From Gambelia wislizenii (Eukaryota; Chordata; Lepidosauria; Squamata; Crotaphytidae), in the NCBI GenBank assembly GCA_030847615.1, contig JAUMIR010000001.1, positions 370,318,687-370,382,686 on the forward strand: a stretch of 64,000 bases of DNA. The letters run 5' to 3'. Positions 35,261 through 46,637 of the stretch are shown piece after piece; position 1 is the stretch's first letter; every line of letters begins with the position of its first letter. Under the pieces are notes generated by a model. That model searched no databases. It was given only the letters and a program-made list of their open reading frames with translations, and was not told the DNA's origin. A program made the translations under genes and the position numbers.

Positions 35261-35577
35261 CCTGTAAAATTTTACACTTTGTAAAATCTTGAACTGTCTA
35301 TCATGTTCAAGTAAAATCTGTCTTGAACTGTCTATCATGTTCAAGTAAAATCTTGAACTGTCTATCATGATAGACAGTTCAAGATTTTACAAAGTGTAAA
35401 ATTTTACAGGGTGGGATGGTTACCTTAAATCAGGTCCTTGGTGCTGATGATGAGTTTTTGCCATTTTCAGTTTTGCAAGAGCAATTTAAACTACCTCTGT
35501 CAGCTAAATGGCAATATCTACAACCGCAACATTTGCTACAATCCACATTTAGCTTTGCAGCTTTAAAAATGAGAGTT
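35094..35577. repeat. Long palindrome of L1 sequence
   Basis: The right arm 35368-35577 (210 bp) is the inverted copy of the left arm, with only about two mismatches seen over the outer ~190 bp. The centre is ctatca/tgatag at 35367/35368. The left arm is longer because a ~30-bp unit (tcttgaactgtctatcatg) is repeated near the centre. Both arms encode the same L1 peptide in opposite directions. Confidence 0.9.
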
Positions 35578-35631
35578 ACCTTAAGGCCCAGCTATTTCCT
35601 TCTAGACACTTTGCCCCTTTGGAATTTTTGA

Positions 35632-38455
35632 CATGAAACTAGGCACTGTCACTTGGAACATAAGAAAAAAATGGTCAAACATAGAGGCCTCTGCTATAAT
35701 TTTCTGGTGAGTTATGACTGCTCCATTTTGTTTCTAGTTCCTATGCTCCAGTCGGCATGTGTCCTAGGAAACAAGTGATTAGAATGCACATGCTGTTGAG
35801 TGGGTGATCCAGTCTCAGAGTATCCAGTAGAGTGAAGGGAAAATCAAGAGGGTGGTTGGCAGCTGGTCCAGAAGTCATTTAGTAAGGCAGTAGTCCAGAT
35901 AAGCAAAGTAGTAAATCAGAACCATAAACTGCGCAGGTCAAGTAAACAGGAATGCTGAGGAGTGCTGCTAATCACCAAGCAGAAGAGTTGAAAACAACAA
36001 AGCTGCCCAGGAGTGGCTGTGAGATTTATAAGCAGCACACAGGGGTCTAATTGGGTCAGCACCTTGTACTTAATAGCCTCTGGGATTGGCATTTCTCTCT
36101 TTGGTGTTCAGTGAAGAAGGGGATGTCTTCTGCATCTGCCAGCTCCTGCTGGAGGACCAGGCCTCCCACTGACTCAGCCTTCAGCTCCCCAGACTCAAAG
36201 AGACCTGAGTTACAGATTCCTGGGAATCTGCCTCCTTTTTCTCAACATCTGAATTGTCCAGAGAGTGAGTTATGAAACTAGTTTCCTCTCCCTCCATTTT
36301 GAAATTCAGAGTTGAAACTTTCCATGCAACTTGGGCGACAACCAAAACCACCCTGTCAGATGTTAAGATATGTAGCATGATGCCCCTATGAATTGGGCAT
36401 ACACACACATTACTATTCTATATATTAAATTCTCTGCCTTTACACATATAATGCAAGAAGACATGTTGTTGTTGTTGTCATTGTCATCATCATCATCTTC
36501 TGTGTAAAAAAAAAAAAAGATGAAACTATTGACCACCTTGTGTTGCAAGATCACATGGACTCAGTATCAGAAATGCTGTGATAAAGTGGCTTCAATGATA
36601 CACTAGAACCTATGGGGAAAAAATACAATTCACCATATGCAAAGAACTGGTGGGAACATATGCCCAGAAATGTTGGCAAAAAATGTGAAGTAAAAATCTT
36701 ATGGGACTTTTAAGAATCAAACTGATAAACAATTAGAACATCATACGTCAGACATAACTATAGTTGAGAAAAAGAAAGCTTAGATTATAGATGTGGAAAC
36801 CCCTGAGGAGAGCAGAAATGAAGACAAAGAAAGGGTGGAAAGTATGAAATATCAAGATCTACAAACTGAGATTTCTCTAGGAAAAGAAAGCAACTTTAGT
36901 TCAGTGGTGATGCATGGTCTGGGAACAATTCTAAACAGACTGACAAAATGTTTAAACGAAATCACCATATAGCAGCAAAACTACAAAAAGTGACACTTCA
37001 TGAAACACGACACATTATCCAATGATACATCACTGATTCCTAGATTCTTGGACTGAATTCAAATCATCGATGGCCCCAAACTCCAGTGACTAATACCATG
37101 TAGGTTATGAAACCAATATACAACAACAACAATAATAATAACAACAACAGAGAGAGAGAGATGATGGAGACAATGATGATCCAACAGCAAGTAATGCATG
37201 CTTTAGGAGTACAGTAGGATCCCTGTATCCACTCATTAGTTTATAGACATAAACTATAATCAGGTATACAATTAAAGCAAAATTAGATAAGGGCTAATAT
37301 TAAACACAATTTAATTAATAACAGTTTAAAAGCACATCAACCAAAATAATGGATCCCTGCATTGTCAGATGTAACAATGCCAGTGCTCTGTTGTCATGCC
37401 ACCTCTCTGAAAACTTACCTTTTCTGCCTGGCCGCACCCCAGTGGAAGAGTTTCTGAGGCGCTGAAGATTGGAGCCCTGAGAAATGACATCCACAGCACT
37501 CTCCTTATTGTGTGGTGTGTTGAAAACAGGAGGCTGGAAAGACCTCCTCAGGGTTTGGCTGCAGCCACTTGTCTCAATGCATCCCATAACTAGGAGAGCC
37601 CTGAAGCTGTCATTTCTCAGCAGCCCAATCCTTTTGGCTGGCATGCTGCCAGGTTGGAAAGGGAGGTTTCCCAGGTCAGGTTCAGCTGTTCAAAACCATA
37701 AATATGAATCCCCTCGCTTTTTAGGTAGGAGTGTATGCCATTTTGGTACTAACATTGAAGAAGAGCATGATTGTTTGATAGCTATGTCTTCAGTCTCAGA
37801 GAGCAGGAAGTCATATATATATTTTGTTTGTGGGCATGTCAACATGAGGTTATAAAATGTTAATTGATGCACACTAATGCCAATTCACAGCAGCTTTCAT
37901 TTGTCTCAATAGTTTTTTGGTAAGATCACAGGCATGCAAAGCTCTCCGCATTCGTTGTTCAAATGGGCATGCCCGTGGATCAAGATGGTCACCAGTTTAT
38001 TGTCACCAGTTGCCACCGCCAAACAATATTTTTTTTAAAAAAAAAAAAGCACATCCAAAGTGTGGAATGCACATTCCCCATAGAGCTTTGCTTTTTCTGC
38101 AAAGTTTTTGGAGTTTTTTGCCCCCCCTCCTTCTGAATACAGTGGATCGATATGGGATCCCATTAAGACAAACTGTATTCTCCTCAAATTCTATGAGGAA
38201 TATTTTTGCCATTTAGACAACCCCTGTATCCATTTGTGTTGTATGTTTGTGTGTGGGGGGGGGGAGAAAGTAGGGGTTGTGTTTGTGTTTGTCAAGAATG
38301 TGTAAAAATCTAATAAAGGTATGTTTTAAAAAAACTAAATGTGAATCCCAAAATATACAAGATCCTAAGCCCAGTCTACAGTCTTATAACTACTGAAGAT
38401 GATGCCAGCTAATAGCTAGAAATTAAGCAATACAGCACTCAGCCAAGAAGATTTT
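35632..38455. other. Intergenic stretch with simple repeats
   Basis: No gene recognised. Contains GTT/CAT trinucleotide runs near 36465-36500, CAA/AAT runs near 37120-37150, and a short Tigger-like end (cagtaggatccctgtatcc) at 37212-37240. Confidence 0.4.
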
Positions 38456-39024
38456 GGAGATTATCAGATGTGGCTAATGTGGTGCCAGAATAATTACAGC
38501 AGAACACAAATTACACCAATATCACACAACATCATCCTTTTGTGTTCCGCTGTTGTTATTCTGGCATTTCTTTTTATTGATGGGCCAGAACTATAAATTG
38601 ATTGCCCATCCCAATTTGGCACTGTCGACGTCTGAAACCTCACACCATTTTTGACTCATAATTCCAGCGTCAATGGGCAGTCCTGCCAGAACACTTCCAG
38701 GTGGGATTACGAGAACCAGGTAGGTTACCCTCTTTTTTGTACCCTACCCAGGTTACTTTATTTTTTTAGTGTGTGTATTTTCTGAATTGTTTGCTTGTAT
38801 TTTTCTTTTTCTTTTTGAATTTCCTACACTCGTTTCTTCTTGCGAGAACGGGCAGGATTTCAGTCCAGGAAGTGAACAGAGCTCCATTAGAGCTCTGTTC
38901 ATTCCTGGGCTGCCTTGGATAGAAGATAAGGCAAGTGTGGTGAGGAGGGTTATTGTGCTGGGACAGGGACAGGATTGGAGATTGTGGGACAGGAACACTT
39001 TTTGCATTCCCGTCTGATAATCTC
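38456..39024. mobile_element. TIR element (MITE), family A
   Basis: Ends ggagattatcagatg and (reverse complement) ggagattatcagacg. The interior shares the splice-donor-like segment (CAG/GTAGGT at 38717-38725) and the following T-rich block with the copies at 12234-12854 and from 63640. The target-site duplication is unclear. Confidence 0.65.
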
Positions 39025-40127
39025 CTTCTATTCAGGTGAAAGTCCAAATGAATAAGAAGGTTCTTCTAGATCAGTAGAAGAACAACAAGGAGAGGGTCAG
39101 CTCTCTTGGAAGAGAGTTCAAGTTTGGAAGCCGCTTGGAAGGGAAAACATGTGAGGTAAGAGTAGGTCCAGAAGACCCACCTGCCTCCCTAATGCATGTC
39201 CATTGTCATTTATAAATATGCTTTGCCTTCACACTTTATGGCACTTGCTGCTTCAAATTCTGGCATGCCTCTGGCAAATTACCTCACCACATTGCATCTA
39301 CCTTTTATAGAGCCCTGAAAAGCGACATGTGTTTTGCCAAGCAGGAGGGATCTGTGTGATTGCCAGTCAGCATTTGGAGAAACAGAGCAGCCATTTTCCA
39401 CAGACTTAGTGGGAGGTGAGCATAAGGAAGTATCAGGATTTATGTGTGTCAGATGCTGGTAAAAAATTATGTTATAACTCTTGACAGCCAGAAATTTAGC
39501 TTAATATATCAAAATGCAACACTTGCATTCTTAACTTACCTTCCCACTAGATGGCAACAGTACATGTAGTTGCTGGTGTTTAGAATGGTTTCATCATAGC
39601 AAATTGTAAGGAGGAATGTGTTGTCTTAAATTAACACATCATGCTGAAAATTGTCTCCTCCACAGTCTTCACCAGGAAGCGTAATTCTTTTTCTGTCCAG
39701 CAGATAAATTACATTCATAGAGTGGATTTTAATTTTCTTAAATAGCATCCTAGGGTGCTTCAGAACAGAGGGCTCCCACTGCTAACACTCAAATGGCATT
39801 GTGCAGCTATTCCATCTTTCTTCCCCCTTAACAGATTGTTTTCTGGCAAAAAGAAATAAGAAAAAGATGGAAGAAGATAGAAGGACAAGGTGGAAGGGGA
39901 CAAATGGAAGATGATATTTGGAGACACACAATGCACACCCATAAAATTTAGTGCCATCGTACACTAAAAACCTTGTCTGGAAATGGCCTAAAGTTTGGGA
40001 TATACTCACTGCTCTCATATATTTCTACATCATTTTTCAAATGAGGAAGACAACATAGGTGTTCATGGCAAACTACAGCTCTTTGAAGCATTAGCTCATT
40101 CACTGAAATCAGCAGGACTTACAAATA

Positions 40128-40343
40128 CAGTTGTCCCTCCATATCCATGGATTTAAGTATTCACGGCTTGAAAATATTCTTTAAAAAATAATAATCCAAA
40201 AAAGCAAACCTTGATTTTGCCATCTTTTATAAGGGACACCATTTTGCTATGTGATTGGATATAACAGGACTTGAGTATTCACGGATTTTGGTATCCCCAG
40301 GGGGTCCTGAAACCAAACCTCAGCGAATATGACGGGACAACTA
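40128..40343. mobile_element. Tigger-like MITE
   Basis: Left end cagttgtccctccatatcc, right end (reverse complement) tagttgtcccgtcatattc, flanked by TA on both sides. About 216 bp. Internal foldback (tattcacggcttg with gtattcacggatttt region). Confidence 0.75.
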
Positions 40344-40771
40344 TACTTAGATGAGCTAGGCAAAAGGTGGTTTTTCTTGCTGTCAGCAAATAGATCAGAC
40401 ATTGCAGGGCTAGATAAATTGATTGCCTAGGCTCTTGTTTTTAATGTAGCTGAAGGGTAACATCTGTTCCCAAAAGTCTGGATCAACAATTAAAAATGAA
40501 ACAAAAAAGAATATGCTATGGAATGAGAAAAAGTAAGCAGAGGAGGTTTGTCAATAGTTTCCCTCATGGAGGAGATGAGTTTTAAAAAAAAAAACAAACA
40601 GGAGTATTATTAATTAAACAGGATTAACATTTATTATGGACCATACCTAGAGAAGATACAAATATCAGTAAGGATTCACATCAGTGGAGGTGGGCTCAGA
40701 TGAACACATTCTTTCCCGATTACACAGTGATTTTTACAGTCAATATGTGATCATCCACCCCCACCTACAAG

Positions 40772-41705
40772 TACAGCATGAATAGAATTTCCTTGGGTTT
40801 TTTCCGGGCTGTGAGGCTGTGTTCTGGAAGAGTTTATTTCTGACATTTCACCTGTATCTGTGACTGGCATCTTCAGAGAATGGTTTGGGTAGGAGTGTGG
40901 GGGTGGGTTATATACTGTGAACCCCTGTTGGGGAGGATATATAAATTTGTGTATTTGAATGACTAGTTTCTGGGTGGAGATATGCAAGGAGGATTAGTGT
41001 CTGTTTGACTAAAGGTTGGTTAATGGTCCATTATCTGCTGGAAATCCTCCTGTCCCTGGGTGGAGTTCATTTGCAAGTGTTGAGTTCTGATTTTAATGTT
41101 CTTCGGGACTGGCAGCCAGAGACATTGCAGACTGGGCCAGCCAGAAAAATCAGCAGTAGCAGAACATGTGATAAACCAGCCTGGACACAAAATGTTATTT
41201 GAAAACACAGAAATTCTGGACCAGGCCAATAACTATCATGTCAGAATGCACAGAGAAGCTATTGAAATCCACAAACACCTGGACAACTTCAACAGGAAAG
41301 AAGGAACCATTAAAGTAAACAAAATCTGGTTGCCAGTCCTGATGAACATTAAAATCAGACCTCAACACTTGCAAATGAACTCCACCCAGGGACAGGGGGA
41401 TTTCCAGCAGATAATGGACCATTAACCAACCTTTAGCCAAACAGACACTAATCCTCCTTGCATATCTCCATCCAGAAATTAGCCATTCAAATACACAAAT
41501 TTACATATACTCCCCAACAGGGCTTCAGAGTATATAACCCCTCCCCACTCCTACCCAACAATTCTCTGAAGATGCCAGCCACAGATGCAGGCGAAACATC
41601 AGAAATAAACTCTTCCAGAACAAGGCCTCACAGCCCAGAAAAAACCCAAGGAAAATCTATGGATGCCAGCCGTGAAAGCCTTTGACTTCACATACAGCAT
41701 GAATA
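40772..41705 (+). mobile_element. Penelope-like element copy 2, long foldback with 13-bp TSD
   Basis: The insertion (40785-41692) is flanked by perfect tacagcatgaata copies (40772-40784 and 41693-41705). The left arm (about 40788-41118) is an inverted copy of the 3' non-coding region and end (about 41332-41655). Between them is a coding remnant of the GIY-YIG endonuclease C-terminal half (RHCRLGQPEKSAVAEHV... frame, about 41105-41330). The catalytic motifs GVY and YIG are missing. Confidence 0.85.
41566..41618 (+). ncRNA. Hammerhead-like motif in Penelope copy 2
   Basis: TTCT, then CTGAAGA, then a GCC...GGC stem, GAAA, CATC and AGAA occur in order. The core elements CTGANGA and GAAA are intact and TTCT can pair with AGAA. 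The C-G pair expected in the one-pair stem III reads C-A. Copy 1 (about 9239-9280) is more decayed (CCAAGCATC). Confidence 0.4.
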
Positions 41706-41829
41706 TTTATACATGGGAGATTTGACAAAGTGATATTTTAGAGAATAAGTGAAAGGTCTGCAGAAATCCAAAATATTGTGGATATAGGAGTCTATGCATA
41801 TCCAGTCTTTCCCCAAATGGTGCTTTCTG

Positions 41830-42290
41830 GAGGTTTGGACTGCAACAGCTCCATTGGCCACTGGTCCATTTCCGGGCACAATTCAAAGTGCTGATTTTGA
41901 CCTATAAAACTCTATATGGCTTGGGTCCAGGTTATTTGAAGGACCGTGTCTCCCTTTGTGAGCCCATTAGATGGCCCTGTCTCTACTCCGCTTTCATCAG
42001 CAGGTAAAAACATTTTTGTGCCATCAGACATTTATAAACTGACAAGGGTGGGGCTTTTAAATGCTGTGTGATTTGGATTTTAAGGTTCATATCTAGCTTT
42101 TAATTTATATTTAATATTTTCAATGTTTAATGTTTTTAACTGCATAAATTGTTTAATTTTAAAAATTTATATTTACACTTATAATGCATTTGTATTGTTT
42201 TTAATTTGTACTGTTTCAAATTCATTGCTAGCTGCCTTGAGTTCCTATATTGGGAGAAAGGCAAATATGGTAGACTTATTGATGAGAAAA
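41830..42290 (+). mobile_element. L2-like LINE 3' fragment
   Basis: Translation around 41865-42000 reads FRAQFKVLILTYKTLYGLGP then GYLKDRVSLCEP, the conserved segment after the RT in L2/Rex-type LINEs. The 3' end has gctgccttgagttcctatat and gggagaaaggc. No long frame remains. Confidence 0.6.
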
Positions 42291-42452
42291 TTCATTTGCC
42301 TGTTTTTGACACTTAATTAAATATTTTCCAAACACCCATGCATGCAATTACTTCAGAGCTATTAGCATTTATGTCTTGTAGCAGTTAGACTATGAAAGGA
42401 GAAACCAACCACTTAGCTATGAAGTTTATTGGATAACCTTGCACAAGCCACT

Positions 42453-42650
42453 ATGGAGATTATCAGCCAGGAACAAAAAAAGTGTTCCCGTTCCTCAATC
42501 TCCTTTCCCGCCCCGTTCCACTCCTGTCCCAGCACAAGAAAAAAAGTTTCACATTTACCTTAATCGTGCTTGTGCCGGACAGCCTTTCACTTCCTGGTTT
42601 GTAATCCTGGCTGCTTTCACGAGAAGAGAAGAGCCAGGAATTTAAATGTG
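42453..42650. mobile_element. Fragment of TIR element family A
   Basis: The left end ggagattatcagccaggaac matches the family end. The interior (gttcccgttcctcaatctcc...) resembles the right half of 38456-39024 in reverse. The other end is missing. Confidence 0.5.
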
Positions 42651-44159
42651 TCAGTCCAACCAACCTCATAGAGTTGTTGTGAGAATAGTGAGAAAATGAT
42701 GCCACTGTCCCCAATTTCTCAAAGAATAACTGCAGTGTAGTATGAGGAAGAGTAAATTAAATATACAAATATGATCAATAACTACATTGAGAACTTGTGT
42801 TGTATTTGAGAATCCAAGTTATTTAGGACTTCCTTGTGCATAACATTTTTAGTATGAAAACAACAGGTTGGGGGGCCAGTGGACAGGTGGAGACAATCCT
42901 ACAGTTATAGTCCACAGAAAAGTTGCTGTGTGATGGATGAAACAGCACATAAATTTACTGTTTGCCATGTAACCACATGCTAGCATAATCCTCAGTGTTC
43001 TTTGATATAAAAAAGCACAAACTTTGATTATCCCAAATATTGTCTTTGCCTCCTTGGACATTTGAATTAGGAATGGCTTCCCTACCCTACTGTACTCAGC
43101 TATCATGAGAATATTTGAGATGAGATCTCTATGAATTTGCTCACTGGAAAGTGATCCTTTCAGAGATGTTTCACGATGATTATGTTACTTAGTTTGCTTA
43201 GAAATCTAATCTACAGTATATAGTAAGGGATGGCCTAGACATCACATCTGCCACTTGGCAGATGATATACATTGCTCCATGGCATGGCAGTTATCACTTT
43301 AGAAACATGCCTCAGTACATACTCACCACAGACTGTCTCCATGCCACTGCAAGTCCCCAAAAGGGAGGGGATCGCAACAGAACAGTAAGAAGTGTCTGGT
43401 CCACAGGGGAAGTGATTCTACATATACTTAGCTATTGGGTGGGTGATTTACAGCTCTCTCTAACAAGTGGTGAAAAGGTCAAGCAACAACAGCAATGATA
43501 GAACCAGTTCAACAGTGAAAGGATGGGTAAGAGTTTCTATCTGAAACTGCATCAGGTGTCTCACTGTGTCTATATGTACACACAAGAAATAAATGACAGC
43601 AAATTATTTTCTGATCTTTCAAATTCTTGCAACAAGGTTTGGAATTTGGGGTTTTCTGCATGTTGCTAACAACATCTTTCATTTTTCTGTCAATGGAGAT
43701 TTGATTTCTTTGCTTGCTCCCTGCTTTTGGATAAAATTACATAGCCTGGCATCATTTTTAAAAGCCTCACTTCTCCATGCTGTGTTTCAATTGAGTAAGA
43801 TTTGCCGGAGCTATTATTTCCTTATTTATTTTTTGTAAATGTTTAATCGTCTAGGTAACATTTTGACAAATAGGCTCTTAGTCTCAGTATCACATTCGCT
43901 GCTCCTGAAGCTGATTTAGCTGATAATTTCCTTCTCAGAGATATTTGGCAAGGATAATATTAATACAGCAGGAGAAAAATAAATGAAACACTCTGACTTA
44001 GTGAATCATGATGTTCAATGTATATTATTTCTATGTAGGTTGTACTGCCTTATTTTCAATACGTAAGATTGAGAAGGATAATCTTTTTGAGACTTTGAAA
44101 ATGTATTTCCTGGTATCTAAAGTTGAACATAACATTCTTCTTGTTTGACCATACCAATG
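42651..44159. other. Intergenic stretch, no gene seen
   Basis: Short open frames only; no domain, RNA gene or clear repeat recognised. Confidence 0.4.
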
Positions 44160-44728
44160 GCTCATCTACACTGGCAAGAAACCCTGCACCTAACCTCATA
44201 GCCACAGTGAATTTATTTGATCCTCAGCAGCCCTGTAAACACCACAGGGTTGTCAGATTGTAGATCAGAGTATCCTGCTACACTACAATCTATATCGGGG
44301 TAAAAAGGTGTCCTATATGCTGTACTATTTCTACCTACATAGCCAGGGCTGTTCCAGGATTTTTTTCTGTTTGTTCATGCATGTGAATAAGTGAATATAT
44401 ATGGTCTGAGAGTACTGCATCACTGGATAAGCAGAGATGCACTTATCCAGATATGGGCTCAATACAAAAATAAAAAATAAAATAACACACCAGAAGAGAG
44501 TCCCATCCACCAGAAGTCTTGCCCCAGCTTTGCTCTGAAGCCAATCTTTGGCCACCATATGGCCAAAAATCTGGACTTCCCCCTCAAATGTAGAGCAAAC
44601 CACAAATCTTACAGATCCAGAGTTTCCTGCAGAAACCTTGGTGAAAATGTGCATCATTGAAAACATTACTTGTCAACTGTGCTGCAAATATGGGGTGAGT
44701 ACAGGTTTTTTTGCCCTTGTAGACAAGC
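44160..44728. mobile_element. Probable MITE
   Basis: Left end ggctcatctacactggcaag, right end (reverse complement) gggcttgtctacaagggcaa. Ends resemble those of 28607-29147. Target-site duplication not evident. Confidence 0.5.
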
Positions 44729-45222
44729 CCTAAGATCCTAGCCTAGCATTTAGGCCCCAGCAGTAGTCAGACTGATGCCTTTTGAAGCTCATCAGCAGGT
44801 CAGGATGGTACTGGCTGATCTCATGCTGTTGTTTCTTTCCATCATCTAGTAATCAGGGATACAGTGACTCTGAATCCAGACGATTCATTGATTTATCACT
44901 GATTCATCATTCAGCATACATCTGTTACTATTCTCAGCATCATAGTTTACCAGGTGTTTTTGACTGGAATTTTGGACCATCAACTATTTGGATTCTATGC
45001 AAGAATCTAGAAATCAGTGAGGTATCACACGATTATGTGGTATGTTCCAATTAGTGTCATTTTTTGTACTTGTGATCTGGTCTATAGCAATTTTGTTGAA
45101 ATGCCTTGTCAGTTTGCTTGGGATTGCACCCTTGCTACTTATCACTGAAACCACAGCTGTTTTCTTTAACCAAAAGTGCTAAGTCTCCATTTGTAAGTCT
45201 TTATATTACACAATCTTTTCCC

Positions 45223-45600
45223 TTTCTTTCACCACTTCAATGGCCATGGCTCTAGCCTACAGAATCCTGGGTTTTGTAGTTTTGTGAGGCACTAGCACTC
45301 TATGGCAAAGAAGGCTAAAGGCTTGTAAAACTACAAATGCAGGATTCTGTAGGATGGAGCTACAGTACTTAAAGTGGTGGTAAACTGCATTATTTCTACA
45401 GTGTAGGTGCACTTATAGGCTGAATGCCTACAGGCTGAATGGAATTCTGAGATTTGTGCTTTTACGAGATGTTTAGCCTTCTCTGTCAGAGAGCTCTGAT
45501 GCCACAACAAACTACAAATCCCAAGATTCCATAGCATTGAGTCAGAGCAGTTAAAGCAGGATCAACTGGATTATTTCTGCAGTGCAGATGCAGCCTGAGT
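45223..45600. mobile_element. Two adjacent foldback MITE copies
   Basis: Two units of the tgcagttaaagtgg family in tandem (about 45223-45418 and 45419-45600). Each has opposed blocks such as gaatcctgggttttgtagtt / ctacaaatgcaggattctg and ttctgagatttgtgctttta / ctacaaatcccaagattcc. Confidence 0.6.
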
Positions 45601-46073
45601 TAGCTATTATTTCTGTTAACAATTTAAACATTTTTAACAAACAGGTGATTGGATGGTAGTTTGCTGGAGTAGCCCCCCCCCTTCTTTCATAATCAATACT
45701 GTTCTGTTGTGATCCAACTGAAGATAGTAGGAAGTGTTGTATAAAGGAATAGAGTAAGGGGTGTTAAGGAAAATGCAACATGGGACATACAGTGAAAGAA
45801 ATAAAATATGTATGTGAAAGTCACAATGACTAAGCAAGAGCAATTATGAAGCTACACAGGTGAAACTGCTAATGTAATCTAGAAGGCCTGAGAGCCAAGG
45901 ACAGAGGTACTGAATGCAGATTGGAAACACCTGAGAATCATTAAGTGTACAAGGGTGAAATGTTGAAATACATGGGTTGGTCTTAGGCATGGATGGAACT
46001 ACGTGGACCAATCAGAATGGAAGTACACACCCACTGGGTGGAAACTAACTAGTGGGTGGTGATAAACAATGGC

Positions 46074-46080
46074 TATAAAA
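46074..46080 (+). promoter_or_regulatory. TATA box of the copia 5' LTR
   Basis: TATAAAA, 62 bp downstream of ccaat in accaatcag. This is the likely core promoter of the genomic transcript; the start site should lie about 25-30 bp downstream. Confidence 0.7.
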
Positions 46081-46176
46081 TTGCAATGTTTGCCAATGTA
46101 TTTTTGTGGTGGAGTAGTTGTGGAGTAGTGTGTAGAGATTGTGATTTGTTGACCATATAGTATATTTATATAGAGG

Positions 46177-46182
46177 AATAAA
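46177..46182 (+). promoter_or_regulatory. Polyadenylation signal in the LTR
   Basis: AATAAA in gaggaataaagtagg. In the 3' LTR the same signal would direct 3' end formation of the element's RNA. Confidence 0.65.
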
Positions 46183-46420
46183 GTAGGTTTTATATAAAAC
46201 TACTGAGTTGCCTGAGTGAATCCTGGAAACGTTTTGGAGACACCTAGAGAAGAGTGAGAAGGCTTGGAGAGTTTGTCAGGATCTTCAGCCTATTCTCTGA
46301 AACTCTGCTGCTTTGGAGGAAAGCATTAACCACTGATCTAAGCTGGTTGGCTCTGCTGCATAACAAGGTGGTGAGTTTGAGCCAGAGGTGAAGAGCTACA
46401 ACTCCCATCATCCCTGACAA

Positions 46421-46435
46421 GGGTTATGGGCCCAG
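46421..46435 (+). other. Primer binding site: half-tRNA initiator Met
   Basis: gggttatgggcccag follows the 5' LTR by one base. It is the reverse complement of the anticodon stem-loop of eukaryotic initiator tRNA-Met (ctgggcccataaccc), not of its 3' end. Priming by an internally cleaved initiator tRNA is known for Drosophila copia and yeast Ty5. Confidence 0.85.
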
Positions 46436-46637
46436 TTACTAGAGCACCCAGCATCCACAGAAGCTGAAAGTTCCAGAAAGTGGAAGAAAGCTTTGTGGAC
46501 GACAGATCACAGCAAGCTGTTTGTGCTGCACTGATAAGCCTTGTGAGTAAATCATTTTGTGTTTTGCTTAAGCCCAGACGGGTTGGCTGTGCATACTCAG
46601 AAGGACTGTGTCAAATTGAGTCACTGCACAAATCAAG

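Larger units (their letters stand above)
45762..46419 (+). repeat. 5' LTR of the copia element
   Basis: 658 bp beginning TG and ending CA. U3 contains a CCAAT box (46008-46012) and a TATAAAA box (46074-46080). AATAAA (46177-46182) follows about 100 bp downstream, placing R between them. Base-by-base reading against the 3' LTR found no difference. Confidence 0.97.
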
